A stretch of DNA of 64,000 nucleotides from Hermatobates lingyangjiaoensis (GCA_026182355.1 JAPFBL010000034.1:3108501-3172500), one strand, 5' to 3'; positions 45,436-59,666 are shown, numbered from the stretch's first letter. The notes: generated by a model from the sequence alone, not told the origin. Numbers and translations: made by a program.

Positions 45436-46222
45436 ATATATATTGAACTTGATTTGTCTGGTTTGGATCGTATGTGGTTGAAAGCAATGATTAAGAATTT
45501 CATACAGAATTTTTTTTTCCAATATTAAAAATAAAAAATTAACTAAATAGGTGTTGTATTTGCAGTTTTCTTTGGCAGAACTCTTGGAGAAGTTTTGAGG
45601 AACCCTCATCCCTCTCCGTTCCATTTTCTCATTTGCCTTCTCTCTCCCTCTTTCCTTCTTTGTCACTCTCTGTTTATCCCATGTCCTTTCTTTCTACTCT
45701 ATCTATTCATCAGTTTCTTTCTCTCTTCATCCCATTCTGTACATGTTCACCTCTACTTCTCTCAATTACTCCCTCTGTTTCCATCACTCCTAATCCCTTT
45801 TGTTAAAAAAAAAAGTCAATCTAGCTCGTTTCTAGTTTTTCAATATTACCTCTCTTGTCTCTATCACACCATATTTATCAGTTATCAAAGTCTCTCTCCC
45901 CATCTCCTACCATTCTCCTAATTTAAGGAATTTAAAACAAGTGTCTCAAATATTTTGGATCCAAAATTATATCATATTTACTACTTTTTTTTTACCAGTA
46001 ATATCTAGTATGATCAGGATTTAATATGGCATACTTATCTTCAAATACTGTACTCTATCTTTACTATACAATCCTCGATTTCGTTAAACTGCCTCGATAG
46101 GTAACCATAAACTATAGTTTTTGTAATGAATGAATAAGAGATAGAGATTTAAGCAGACAGAAAGAAAGGAAAGAGAAATCAAAGTGAAAGAGAAAAAGGG
46201 TTACAAAATGTCTAAATAAGAT
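45436..46222. other. Non-coding, pyrimidine-rich stretch
   Basis: CT-rich from about 45600 to 45910. No gene recognised. Confidence 0.55.
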
Positions 46223-46470
46223 ATATGTATATATATATATATATATAGCAAGACTTCACAATAAACACGAGTAATAAATAACAAACAACGTCGAAGCTAC
46301 AATAAGAAATGAGAAAAATATTCAGATCTTTCAACTCTAACCAGAGGTTTTCGTCACATCCCAACTGAGTTGTATTTGACTCTGACGAAGACTGCTTGTT
46401 ACGGTTGAAAGATCTTAGTATTTTTTTTTTTTTTTTTTTTTGGTGTTTCATATTGTGGTTTAGAAGTTTA
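46223..46470. mobile_element. Family A foldback beside (TA)n
   Basis: TA run 46223-46246, then inverted family A termini. The minus core is lost (CGTCAC end), the plus core is intact and is followed by a long T run. Confidence 0.65.
46373..46426 (+). ncRNA. Hammerhead ribozyme motif, family A
   Basis: CTGACGA 46382-46388, GAAA 46407-46410, AGATCT, T, and GACT/AGT stem I shortened by one pair. Confidence 0.65.
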
Positions 46471-48271
46471 TATATATATAGCTGTTAAATAAAAAAATTA
46501 TAATAAAAAGAGTATTAATTGAAATAAAATAAATACCTCCGTGTTACGTTCCACAACCAGGAATTGTTTAAAAGTTAACATTTATGGTAAATCTGTTTAT
46601 AATAATATCTCACGGTGATTTAACTTCGAATGAATTTTGGTTGAAAGCAAGTTATGCTACCAAAAATACTAACTGATTATTAATTTTGGATTTATTTTGA
46701 AAAGTTTGTTATATTCAGCCTACCATTAATATTGAATTTTGTAATTAAATATTTGTAATACTTTCAAAGAAGAAAGAAAAATGAAAGAAATGCTGAAGTT
46801 TAGAATTTTTAAAGGGGAAACCTGAGACTATTCATTATTGAATCAAAAGCAAAAAAAATATGTTTAAAAGCTTTGAAAAGATTGGAGAATTCGAAAGTAA
46901 ATTGTGATATAATTAATTTTAAAAAAATATTTATATAATGGTGAAATTTCTTCAATAAAAAATTTTTAATCGTAAGAATGGATTTACTCCCCTTATATAA
47001 GATTCATAACTACTTTTTTTTTTTAATAGTAAAAAAATCTGTTTCCTTTTAAATAAGTTATAATTAACAAACATTTACAAAATTCCGTGTAAATGCTGTC
47101 ACAAAAAATGCATAAGTATGACTGGTAAATATTTAAAATTACGTTCTAGACAACACCAATATGATATAATTAGAGGCAAAAATGCTTTTTTTGTTTTTTT
47201 TTTTATAAATAATGAGAATTATTTTATAATTTCAACAGAAGCTAAAATAATGGCGTACAAAATACCGATACTGTAAAAATTGTTATCGCGTTATCATTTA
47301 TTAAATTTAATAGATAACATACTACAAATACTAATAATGGTTTATACTGGGTGTAAGTGGAAGATAATTCCTTTATCTACCAACAAGGGTTGACAATAAT
47401 CAGACACGTTTAGTTAGTTTTTCCTAAACTCCGTCGTTTACCCTGACTTGTCTTGTCTAGTCTTTTGATCGTTCTCCTCTCTTGCCTACCTTCCTTCTCA
47501 ATAACTATATATTATATATTACCTGTTCTGATAGAAGACTGGTCCATGGAATCATACCTGTAAACCGGTTTCAAACATAAACTCTAATAAATTATTTCAT
47601 TTTCTTAAATCAATAATATAGTGCATTGTTATTTATTATTATATTTATTAATGAAAGAAGAGTACTTATAAATTACTTCCTAAATTTCTTGCATCTGTTG
47701 ACCGGTTTCCGACAGTGTCCGTCCTTGAAACTGAATCTTATAGTACTCAGTGGATGATCCGGTCCTTACTGGTCCTTTCAATTCAATAACTTATCCAATT
47801 ATATTACTTAGATCAACATATTGCAAAATTAAACAGTTCTTTCTTTATTTTCTGACAAAATATATATAATGTACATCTAGCAATATAAATAATGTATCGA
47901 CGGTATAGTAAAATAGAAGTAACTATTAATTGTTCAGTATTCTAGGTTCAAATCTAACTGTCAAACGGAAACGTTTCATTTTTCACTTAAAATCTTTCTC
48001 ATGGGTATTAGCATGGCATTTGAAAAGGGAAAACTATAACATTTTTTACATCGGCCTATGAAAAAGGCTTTACGTAACTATTTTTAAATATATATAGACC
48101 CACCACCGTTAAGATAGAGAGAGAGCAAGAGACAAATAAGGGAGTCAGATATAGCAAACAATTTAAAGTTTTATATATATAAAGATTTTAGTGAAAAGCG
48201 GAACGTTAGCATTTGGGAGTTTGAATTGAACATAGAGTAATGTCTGAAACCTGATTAATATTTAGGTATAT
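46471..48271. other. AT-rich non-coding stretch
   Basis: Nothing recognised. Confidence 0.6.
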
Positions 48272-48500
48272 ACATATATGATCAAACGACAATATGAAAA
48301 AGGGAAAAAAAACTAAGATCATTCAACCGTAACAAGCGGTCTTCGTCAAAGTCAAAAACCCAACTGACTCTGACCCTTTGGGTTTTTGACTCAGACTAAG
48401 ACCGCTAATTACGGTTGAAAGATCTTAGTCTTTTTTTTCATTTTTCATACTCTGTTTTTTTATTATTGATTGTTATTTCACGTGTTTATGTAAAATTTGT
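48272..48500. mobile_element. Family A foldback, both cores damaged
   Basis: Inverted family A termini. The minus copy has TTGACGA and GAATGATC; the plus copy has CAGACTA for CTGACGA. An old copy. Confidence 0.6.
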
Positions 48501-49264
48501 TATATATATGTATATAAATTCAAATGAAATGAGATCCAAACAGACAATGCACTTTGAATTTTAAAGAAACAGAAATAAAAAACAGACATTACGAATAGCA
48601 TTCAATATTTCGTCTTTTATTTAAAAACTTTATAAATATACAACTTTAATTTGTCTGCTGTCTCTGTCTCCATTGTTAGTCCGTTGTTGTTCTGAGTCTC
48701 CCTCTGAACTGCGGTGAGTCTATGTATATTTAAAGATGTCATCTGTCAAGTGTTTGATGAACTTGTTCTTTAGTAATAGCTTAACGAACTGATTAATGTT
48801 TCAATGTTTTTATTCCTTTTATAATTGTAGCTTTCAGTTATGTTTATTCTTTATATAGTAAATCAATCAATTTCAGAATATTGTCGCTTTATCTCTATGT
48901 TTTCAAGTAATTGGCGAAATTAGAAAGTGTTTTGTTATATTTGAATGTAATAATGCGCTTTGTATGACCATACCTTAATTTCAAACTTTTCTGTTTTACA
49001 CATTAATGCTCAGAATATTTATATATCATTCTATAAATTCCCGTTTGATCTAATTCATTGACTTTATTTCGTAGGGTTTAGCTCATTTTCCATACAAATA
49101 TTTAATATTAACGTCATACATTTGTCTTCATCGATGGAGTCATTATTCATTTCAGAACTTTACAATATATAAACCTATTTATTTACATAATTACTTTAAT
49201 GCACCTAAAATACTAAAATTAAGTATTATTTATAAAAAGTACCAAATATATTGAATAATTTTAA
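48501..49264. other. AT-rich non-coding stretch
   Basis: Nothing recognised. Confidence 0.6.
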
Positions 49265-49335
49265 TTTTTTTTCCTCGAAACTAGTACCCCTACATGAAGG
49301 GAGTTTATTGCAATATTTTCATATGCTCCATGAAA
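49265..49335 (+). repeat. Dispersed repeat, related to 39495-39560
   Basis: See the partner entry. A minus-strand frame of 123 codons (49789-49418) lies beside it; it begins without ATG and is unrecognised. Confidence 0.6.
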
Positions 49336-50219
49336 TATATCTTAACTTAATTTCATTCAATTTTATTGAATAACATAAATTATTGTTAAAAATAATTTGA
49401 AATGAAAATATTATTTTTTATAAGTAATGTTTTTTTTTCATTGCAGTATTGCTTATTGAGTAGAATAAATGTCTATAAATGTTGAAAAGCATACATATAG
49501 TCAGTGAAAATCTGATAAAACGAAGGTTATATGACAAATGGAAACAATCTAGTGAAATATTGCAATGAAGAAAAGGGCGATATTTCTCAAAGAAGAAGGA
49601 TTTTATGAATGGTTCTGATTGAAGAGCTAGGAGTCGCGTTGTTGTTGGAATGCCTGGTAATTCATTATGTCTCTTCAGTACCTCAAATATATCAAGCAGG
49701 ATTAATGCCCTTGGTGACCGGCATACAGGCATCAATATGAATCCGCCACTTGTACTTAAATCAAGCCCCATTGAATAGTACGTCCTCACTTCAGATTACA
49801 GTACTTATTAGTAGAATCGTACTTATTAGATTTCGTATTTCTAATCATGCATGTCCCCAGTCTTAATTCTTCATTATCAAGTTTTAAAAACGATAAGAAT
49901 ATTATAATAATTTCCCTTACATAATCCCTTTTGCCTCAAACTTCCAGTGTTTCTTTAAAACCGTCCATTACAAAAACGAAAACTTTACAGCAATTTTCTT
50001 TGAGGATAAGGCAGTTCAGAACCAGTTAAGTTGTAAATATAGCTTATAAGTTAAAAGTTTATATCATTTCTAACATCAATTTGGTGCTCACAATGGCGAT
50101 CGTTGATAACGAGTTAACATATTTAACTCTTGACTGAATGTACATGCAAAGAAATACTTTATAATGGTCCGTGGGCACTTTCACGTCTCCACTCCTGTGT
50201 TTCTCCTTCTTTTTCTCTT
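49336..50219. other. Non-coding stretch
   Basis: Contains the unrecognised minus-strand frame 49789-49418; no domain found by eye. Confidence 0.5.
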
Positions 50220-50275
50220 TTCTCGCTCCTGAAGATGGCAAGAAAGCCAAAGTGATAAAAAATCGTTAGTGTTAG
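50220..50275 (+). pseudogene. Decayed hammerhead motif, family H
   Basis: CTGAAGA 50229-50235 and GGC/GCC stem II remain, but CGAAATTATC has become CAAAGTGATA. The flanks match 15090-15190 (TTCTCTAGCTG and TTTTCTAGTTG). Confidence 0.6.
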
Positions 50276-51071
50276 TCTCTTTCATGCGTTTTCTAGTTGT
50301 GATTTTAATTAAATAAAAAAAAAATACTATTATTAGTACCAAAGATGCGGTATGGTATTATAATAAAAAATATACCACTTTGCCATTCGGCAAAGTTTTG
50401 ACGAACCCTATCTCATACTCTCTAATTTTGAACAAGTAAAATTTAACTGTAATTATTGATTAGACTAGGTAATTTTGTTTGCAAACATGGTGGAATAACA
50501 AGTTACACTTCCAACATAAGTTGTTTTAATTTATTTACTTTTCTGATTGAACAGTTTCTCTTTACATGAATGTTACTTTTAATATACCTGAAATGCATTT
50601 CTGATATGATAAAGTGTATATTGTTTTCGCATAAATAGCAAGGAATAAATTTATTCCTGAAGTAATTGTTTACCATTTGTCAACGTATAAATCATCGATA
50701 AATTATTTATTATAAACAAACTTGAAGGTAAGTTCAAGTTCGTTAATGAATTTATATATAGAGAGTAGTAAATATTAATCAAATTTCCGTCTGTATTCTA
50801 GGTTCAAATTAGACTCAAACCGAATTATTGCACCGATAGTAAAGTTTGTGTTAGTACCATTTAAACTCTAATACTAATATTCTCAATCATAGATAGAAGA
50901 TACAATTAAAAATATAAAATTTAATTTAGATATAGCTGAAACTTCGGTTATGTTGGCTCCCGCATATTAGTCAAGGGTATTAAAGTTATTATGTCCGATC
51001 AATTTAATAAATGGTTACATTAATGCCCTTAAAATTACTAAATAATCAACTTTCTTTAATCATGGTATGAG
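50276..51071. other. AT-rich non-coding stretch
   Basis: Nothing recognised. Confidence 0.6.
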
Positions 51072-51298
51072 GGGTTATGACTCATTTAATTGGCCCACAA
51101 TATCCAGGTATGAGAGACACCAACAAGCGACACACCATTGGTGGTAGTCGCACCTAATATTCCTCAACTTCGGTGACCTGTTATGGAGTTATGACTCATT
51201 TAATTGGCCCACAATAACCAGGTATGAGTGACACCAACAAGCGACACACCATTGGTGGTAGTCGCACCTAATATTCCTCCAACTTCGGTCACCTGTTG
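51072..51298 (+). repeat. 115 bp tandem duplication
   Basis: Two copies from about 51072 and 51186 share TTATGACTCATTTAATTGGC, GACACCAACAAGCGACACAC and TGGTGGTAGTCGCACC with only a few changes. Confidence 0.9.
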
Positions 51299-53990
51299 GG
51301 AACTGGTGTACTAAAGTGTCTACTGGCCTTCACTTACTTAATAAACACAATTATGTTGTTTTTAAAACAGTATAGTTTTAAAAAAAATCTGAATCATTAG
51401 TTGAATTCAAGATAAACTGAATTTGACCTTGCAATCTGAGGAAAGAAGTTAAATTATTTATAATTGTAACTATAAGAGAATAAATCAGTGATAGGGTTAC
51501 TCACCTTCGAATTATGCAAAAAAAAAAAGAGTGTAATAAATGAAAATGAATCTTTTAATGAAGCTTTGTACATGATTAATTATAATTTATTGCGAATATA
51601 GTTTATATGATATGGATAAAATTTAGAATAAAATATGGGTCGACTGGTATGGTAACCCCAATAAATAGCTCTGAGTGATCACCTAGTTGTCACCCACTGA
51701 AGGTGGAATTAATTATTCCTAATGTCCTCGAATAGAGAAGAAAATCTACAAGGTAAGAGGGTTTATAATAATTTAGTCATGCAAATAAGATTCATATTTT
51801 TCTGCTAGAGCTATTTTCATCGGATTCGCAAAATGAAAATGTCATTATCCTTTTCATTTCTTACACAATGATTCATAACCTGATTTATTTATATAAAATT
51901 CACATTGAACTTGTATAATAAATATCAAAGAGTAACCACAGTTTGGATTTTTAAAGTGTGAATAAGATTATTCATAATGTTATGATATTTGTCACTTTGA
52001 AATTATATTATTTCTTTTATATTAAATGACATGGTTTGAAATTCTTATACGTGAAAATGTACATTTCTAGATATATATACCAAGTGAAACAATATTGGTG
52101 CTATCGATTTTCATACATAACGACTGATTACATATTTACGTGATTAATGTGGTATGTTGTTATCACAACGTGTATACAATTGCATACACATAAAACACTT
52201 CTCAGTAAAAAGCTTTTAGCAGCCAATGTTTCTGAATATATGCACATTTTCTGGCTAAATCAATGCAGAATTAATTATGGCGTAAAAAAATTAAGTTATG
52301 TTATTAATTGGGATATACATAATTAGCTTGTTTTATTTTTTCTGCAAAAAACAGTGAACATTGATATTTGTATTCAGATCGACTACAGTGCTGCTTCAAC
52401 GACATTTTTACAAACATACGTATCAGATTTTGATGACCCAGGAAATTTAAAAGAAATTCATACGCAGTGTTCGTAAAAATACCACTAACCAATGCACAGT
52501 AATTGAATAGAATAAACTATCTATTAAAACTGCTTTTAAAAATGTTTAAACTTTAGCTAAATTTGGAAAATTTATAATGATCAAAATATCTTATACAGTC
52601 TTCATAAAAATGTTCCTAAATTAGAGTATATAAACCTAATATGTTTGGGGCGCAAGTTTATACATCCACGAAATATATATACACTTCAGTATGAAATCTA
52701 CTCAGACACACCTAGGGACAAAAATAAATATCGGAATTAGTTATAGACGTATTATGCAGATGAAGTTAATGAACAGGTTTAGTAAGATACTGTTTTTATA
52801 ATCAATATTTAATTGGCATTTGAACCTGTATGTATATAATTTATTAAGCTATTGAAAACTTATTATTGATTTAAAATATTAGTTTCTACTCTCCTTTAAA
52901 CTTTACTTTTTTATCAAAACATTATTTAAATTTAAGAATATAATAAATTATTTATAAAAAAAATGAGCATTTTTTACCATTTTTAAGTAAATATATGTCA
53001 AATTTTTGAGTAGAAGTTGTAAAAAAGTTCTTCTATTATTTTATAGAGTTATGTAATTTTTTATTTCAAGATCGATGTAACTGTAAATTTTTAGTTTGTC
53101 GATGAATAGGAAATGTTTAGAGGAGGTATGTGGTAATTAGGTAGTTAATGTCTGTTGGGACAGGATATGATTAAAATTTGTTTTATTAATATTTGGAGGG
53201 ACGAGAAAGGCCCTTGAGGGCTATGAATAAGGGAGCACGGGAGGACAGCAGGAGGCTAATAAAGCGGAGGACCGAGGGCCAGGAGCAAGCTCAGATTGAA
53301 ATAGATGCAAGCGATGAGAGTTCAAAGCAAGCCCATTTTCATCCCTATAAATAGAGTGCTTCACTCTTTAATACTGATTTCCAAACCTTTCACAGCGAAC
53401 TTTCTAATTTTTATTTAGTTAGATTTTTCAAAACTTCTCTGTTACAACTTGGTCAAATATTTTTATTTTTCCATATTGTCACATATTTTTCAAAACTTTA
53501 CTTCAACTCACACATAAAGTAAGAATAAATGAGAATTGAATTATTAATGAAATTTTATTGAGATAATCTGAATTCAGAATAACTTTTCTCCAATTTTAGT
53601 AATACACTTTCAGAATTAAGTGGCTTGCTGTTTTAAAGTTCCCTTCATCTTGCTGATTTCCATTTTACAAGAAATTTAACTAGATTCTATATTGCAATCA
53701 AACATTTATATTTATAATTAAAATTTGAAAATTTCAAATAAAATGAAAAAAAATTACGGAATTTTAATAACTTTACCTGTATGCCATCTTCAGAAAAAAT
53801 TTGGATTTTACAAAGGTGATAAGAAACAAACGTCATATACTGTTAGATAGTTATCACACTGTTTTCAGTAACTCATAATTTGAATGGGGCAAGGAGAAAC
53901 AATAATAATAATAATATATTATACAGTACTTAGAAGTTTTTTTAGGGCTAAGTATTTGAATTGAAATACTCAATTTTGTATTGTAATAAA
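51299..53990. other. AT-rich non-coding stretch
   Basis: A purine-rich, GC-richer island lies at 53195-53345. Nothing else recognised. Confidence 0.55.
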
Positions 53991-54160
53991 CAAAAGGTTT
54001 GTTTATTCCTTAGTTCTGTGTTTTTTATTCATCGTGAAAGGTATATATATATAGTTCACACAGGAAAGAGAAAAACAAATAAAGACACACACAAAAGACT
54101 CACAACGATATTTCGACAGTCGTCGTCAACGGGCAGAAGTAGTCCCTTTGAGTAGCTGAA
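53991..54160. mobile_element. Family C tail and family J terminus
   Basis: 53998-54045 matches the family C tail (TTCCTTAGTTCTGTGTTTT). 54055-54160 matches family J in minus orientation, with a TTGACGA...GTCGAAATATCG relic at about 54133-54107. Confidence 0.6.
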
Positions 54161-54162
54161 GC

Positions 54163-54440
<278 letters not shown>

Positions 54441-55299
54441 ATTATATATATATTCATAATCAAATAATTAACAGGATATAACTTCTTTTACGATGTATGA
54501 ATATTGCAAGCGAAGAGCAAAAGATTCATGTAAACTTATTTATTTATTAAATTTCTTTAAATAAATGTAAGTTTAATTTACTTAAACTTACTGCTGTATT
54601 AACATGAAAATGTATTTATATTTGCTGTATAAAAAAAGGAAAAGAATTTCTTAAATATTATATTACAAAAAGAAAGCATTTACTGTAAGAGATAAATATT
54701 TCTAGATAGTAACCCTCATACCTTTGTCATTGGTTTGTCTCAGGTTCGCATTATCACATTTCGAGGCCTTGCATTCATTCTCATCTTTCATTTTCCTATT
54801 ACAATATTACATTAAAATAACCTAAGAAATAAACTATAAAATTTTTTATACAGTTTACTCCGACAGTAAATACTTCTTAATTGTTTGATATTTCTTTCAT
54901 TTTTAACTGCTAACACTTGTATATTTCAACTTAGTTTTCCCACATTCTCTAATTTTTTAACAGTTTAAAACTGCTACTTTTTTTCCATTTTTTTACAAGT
55001 TAATATGTGTTTTTTTAGCATTATTAAGATATAACTTCTGACGGTGCTTTTTACTGGTCACAATGGTTTTTTTTTATTTTAATTCTAAATACTTTATACT
55101 GTGATTTTGAAGTAGGTTGTGAAACTTCATATACAAAGCGGTTATGGGTCAGGATATCCCAGTAACTTACGTGCGTGCCTCTAAAAGGGTAGACCTTGGT
55201 GTTCAGTGCCCACTCTGACCTTCGATTAATTTACATGAAAAGTGAAAAGTGAATCTAAGCACGTGGACTCTCCAAGAGCATCGTTAAACAGTCCTTAAT
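54441..55299. other. AT-rich non-coding stretch
   Basis: Nothing recognised. Confidence 0.6.
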
Positions 55300-55846
55300 G
55301 ATGTCCGGTGATCGTTTAAGAGCCCTTTTGTTCGATTCTGCAAGGGTGTCCCTCCCTGTCCTCCTCCTGTCTTCATTGGTAACCAGATCATTCCCTACCA
55401 AACCCATGTAAAATATCTGGGTCTTATTTTAGACTCTAGATTAACATTCAAGCAACACCTCCATAAGAAATCCAATCTTGGAATTTACTTGATGTGTAAT
55501 CTATATTCTCTTTTCAAATCAAGGAATTCTCCTGATTCGGTCAAGGACCTTCTCTATAAGGGCGTTCTTCGTTCAGCGATGACTTATGGATGCTCCGCTC
55601 CGTCTGGTTTAGAGCTGCACCAACAAACATGGCGTGTATCCAGATTGTTCAAAATAAGTGTGCCCGCCTTATAGCCAGGGCTCCTTGGTACGCCCGTAAT
55701 GTTGATATTCACCATGATTTGAAAATGGAATCCATAGATAGCTACATCACTCGACTTACTACCAATGAAGACAGTAAACTATCTACTCATCCAAACCTCC
55801 TTGTACAAACTCTAAATCCTGTCGCCAACCTTCCTCAACCTCACTG
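55300..55846 (+). pseudogene. Jockey-like LINE reverse transcriptase C-terminal remnant
   Basis: Frame-broken coding sequence. In order: a segment with IGNQIIPYQ-like text, then VKYLGLILDSRLTFKQHL, the conserved end of the RT thumb region in jockey-type elements; then SVKDLLYKGVLRSAMTYGCS; then IVQNKCARLIARAPWYARN, typical of the C-terminal end of these RTs; then a stop at 55844. At least two frame changes (near 55380 and 55640) and no 5' part. A 5'-truncated, dead LINE copy. Confidence 0.75.
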
Positions 55847-56749
55847 AATAATTACTTCGTCCAGTGACTATCTGACTTCCTTTTCAGTTCATGACTAAAA
55901 GCATTGAAAACTATGACTAACAAGACCACATGACCGCGAATACGACATCATTACTGTACAGACTAACTTAATATCCGACATGAATTACTGACATTCCATG
56001 TTATAGTAGCACAGTAATCAAGCAGTAGAAGGCCTCAGGTCTGGAACTGCTAGTTACGACGTGCACTATAGTGCGCGGTTATATTCGTTGGTCGTTGGTC
56101 GTTGGTTAGACCTAGTCTAAATACACTTTTGGTAGGCAAAAGTTTATGACTTCCATGTATATTCTACATTGTAGAACATACACAGGTGTACCATCATAAA
56201 GTACCAATCTTTGGTGTTTTCTGGGGGTAATGGTGACTGTAACTTGACCTAACCTAACCTGTATAGTGGTTCGTTTATGTGTTCAATGTTTATTTCTATT
56301 GTCAGTTTAAATACCTGTGAACCTTACGCATACAAGTATTCCAATTTTTATGGAATAGAACAAATGCTCTCGTCTGCATTTCATCCTGATGACAAAATTG
56401 TTAAAATATAAAAGTAATTTTTTGTCATATCCTAGATTATATATAAGCATATTTAAATGTTAAAATAATAGTCAGAAAGGAAAATAAAGTTTTATGCTCA
56501 CAGACAGGAAAATTTCATATTCTCTTGAACAAGAAAAAATAATGGGAAAAACACTGGTAATGGAGATGAAGTTTCTCAGGACAAAATTTCAGTTGTTGAA
56601 CCAGAAAAATAAAAAGTATCATGGAAATATTCAAAGTTTAAGCAAACAAGATATCTTTTTTTTCTCTCTTGAAATATATCACTTCACTGATAAATACAAT
56701 TGACTTGCCAATCGCCCTAGTTTTTTTTTTAAAATATCGTCAACACATA
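55847..56749. other. Non-coding stretch
   Basis: Part of it may be the 3' UTR of the LINE remnant. GTTGGTCGTTGGTCGTTGGT at 56089 is a short tandem repeat. Confidence 0.5.
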
Positions 56750-57666
56750 CGAGGTGTATAAATAAAGTAGTGAGACTGGCAACGTCGCTTTCGATCTGGC
56801 AACGCTGGAGACGCGTGGCCTTGAGTAGCGTCAGGTGCACGTGTGATGCGCCTCCAGTATGAATCTGAACTCGCCACAGTCATTTGTTTGTCCGTAGCGT
56901 TGGTTTTCGTGAAATGGTTTTTTCTTGAGCGTTTTAAAAATGAATGACCTCAAAGTTGAGCAGCGGTGTGCCATCAAATTTTGCTTCAGACTTGGACATA
57001 ATGCAACCGAAACTTTTGAAAAACTTCAGGAGGCCTATGGAGAACGTGTTTTATCAAGGGCACAGGTTTTTCGGTGGTTTAAGGAATTTTCAGAAGGAAG
57101 AGAGTCGATTGAAGATGAACCACGAAGCGGAAGGCCTTCAAGTGCAAACACCGATGAAAATGTCAACAGAGTACGGAACCTTGTGCGTTCAGATCGACGC
57201 TTAATCAGCACTTCTACCGTGAGGTCCTTGAAAGACTTCGAAAAAGAGTCCTTCGTGTGCGGCCAAACATCAAAGACAAGTGGGTGTTGCATCACGACAA
57301 CGCGCCCTGTCACACTGCCATCTCAATAAACGAGTTTTTGGCCAGTAAAAACATTCCTGTTGCTCCTCAGCCTCCTTATACACCAGACTTGAGTCCTTGT
57401 GACTTTTTCCTCTTCCTGAGATTGATAAATCACCTCAAGGGAACTCATTTCGGGACACTATAAAACATACAAACTGCTGTAACCGACCAGCTGAAGGCCA
57501 TTCCAGAATCCGAGTTCCAGTAATGCTACAATGATTGGAAGGACCGTCTCCAGCGCTGTGTGGCTTCCGAAGGGAACTATTTTGAAGGTGACAATATCAC
57601 ATTGTAATTATATTTGAATAGAAAATTTAAAAAAAATCAGTCTCACTACTTTATTTACACACCTCG
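56750..57666 (+). mobile_element. Internally deleted mariner element
   Basis: 29 bp terminal inverted repeats (56750-56778 and 57638-57666) differ at one position and start CGAGGTGT. TA duplications flank both ends (56748-56749 and 57667-57668). At 917 bp it is shorter than the roughly 1.3 kb of complete mariners because the middle of the transposase is missing. The near-perfect repeats suggest it can still be mobilised by a transposase supplied elsewhere. Confidence 0.9.
56940..57463 (+). pseudogene. Mariner transposase, internal deletion
   Basis: ATG at 56940 opens the N-terminal helix-turn-helix part (EQRCAIKFCFRLGHNATETF, then RAQVFRWFKEFSEGR, then DEPRSGRPSS). At about 57220 the frame shifts and the text jumps to the catalytic C-terminal part: WVLHHDNAPCHTA holds the second catalytic aspartate and PYTPDLSPCDFFLF the third, followed by a stop at 57461. 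The segment with the first catalytic aspartate is deleted. The protein is therefore non-functional. Confidence 0.85.
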
Positions 57667-57744
57667 TAAGTGATTATTAAGGCAGACTTAACAAATCAGC
57701 TGTAACACATCTAAAAAAATCTAGACAAGACAAACAAGCAAAAG

Positions 57745-57815
57745 GCTAAAGGATTCGAACTTGCCCCTCTGTAGCCCAGGCTAGCAACATTATTGATCAA
57801 GCCACCTGGGTCTCT
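57745..57815 (-). repeat. tRNA-derived SINE remnant
   Basis: The minus strand has an A box-like GGTGGCTTGATCAAT and a B box-like AGTTCGAATCC at tRNA spacing; the anticodon arm is degenerate. Confidence 0.4.
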
Positions 57816-58509
57816 TTTTGTGATCTTTGTTTATCAAACACAATATTTGAATATTCCTCGGCTTTTTTTTTTTACACTAATATAACTTTATAAAGGAATG
57901 TCGCTTTTTTCTAACATGTTATTTTGCTTTTATATTCTGGGAAATGGAAAATCATTCTTTGTTTCCTAAATTAAAGATAAAAAGAAAAGGTTTTTCTATT
58001 GACTCTGACTCAGTAAATGTTTTGTTTGTTTCGCCAAGTCAATTCCTTCTTTCCTGCCAATACTTTTTTCCTAAACTTAAAGTTCTATATTTATTTGAAT
58101 TTACTAACTTTGGAATATTTAATACAAATGAAATGTTATAATGGAGGATAAATAAGTTGCTGTTTTAACTGGGCTGAGAACATGAGAAACCTTTTAAAGC
58201 CTTCTCTCTTGAATATTGTCATCCATAATCCAAAAGCATACTTCTAAACCCAACCTTACTGCATCATAAACATAAAATATATTTATATATTTGTATTTCA
58301 CAGGAATAAGCTGGATTTAAAATATTATATAAGAAATATTTAATATACTATAACAGATTATAATCTGTCATAATACTTTCAATTAATAGCCAACTTTAAA
58401 TAATGTTTAATTTCTATGTATAGTATAATTTATAAAACATAACAATGCTTATTTTATACTGAAATTTAGCAGTCATAAACTTTATTTACAAGTTTTGAAA
58501 ATAAAATAC
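57816..58509. other. AT-rich non-coding stretch
   Basis: Nothing recognised. Confidence 0.6.
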
Positions 58510-58572
58510 ACACTAACACACACACACACACACAAACACACTCTATGATGAGATATATATATATATATATAC
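58510..58572. repeat. (CA)n and (TA)n microsatellites
   Basis: CA repeats from about 58510 and a TA run at 58552-58571 next to a family K terminus. Confidence 0.9.
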
Positions 58573-58574
58573 TA

Positions 58575-58790
58575 AATAAAAGAAACGGTCCACAAGGACT
58601 ATAAAACATTAAATTACAAAAAGCACGATACAGGAAAAAGAATAAAAAGAACACTTACAGAATTCAATATTTCGAACTGTTGTTCGTCATCAGGAGTAGA
58701 CTAGAAGAGAGGACGAAGTGAGCGAGATTTCCCCACGTCGAAGAACGGAGTGCGAATCATTCTTCGACTCGAAGATTCAAAGTTTCTGTA
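58575..58790 (-). mobile_element. Family K PLE terminus, single copy
   Basis: Minus-strand 3' end: GC-richer UTR, ribozyme, tail ending near GTCCTTGTGGACCGTTTC beside the TA run. A second copy in the same orientation is at 59776-59930. The UTR includes an inverted CTTCGAC...GTCGAAG pair. Confidence 0.7.
58656..58702 (-). ncRNA. Hammerhead ribozyme motif, family K
   Basis: Minus-strand CTGATGA at 58694-58688, stem II GAAC/GTTC with AACA loop, GAAA at 58673-58670, ATAT, T. Stem I pairs TC with GA plus scattered pairs. Confidence 0.65.
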
Positions 58791-58946
58791 AAATAGAAAC
58801 AAAATTATTGTTTATCAGGTCTCGGTCAGTTCTTCAGGTTTAAATAAATACAAAATATGTAAAAATAAAAATATATTTATTATATATTTATGTATTTTAT
58901 ATATTTATTTAAATATGTTCAAATATGTATAAATATATACATATAT

Positions 58947-59599
<653 letters not shown>

Positions 59600-59666
<67 letters not shown>

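Noticed and set aside
49418..49789. 123-codon minus-strand frame
   Set aside because: No ATG, unrecognised; the second half is typical AT-rich translation.
56944..57313. Alternative frames inside the mariner element on both strands
   Set aside because: Shadows of the transposase frame without conserved text.
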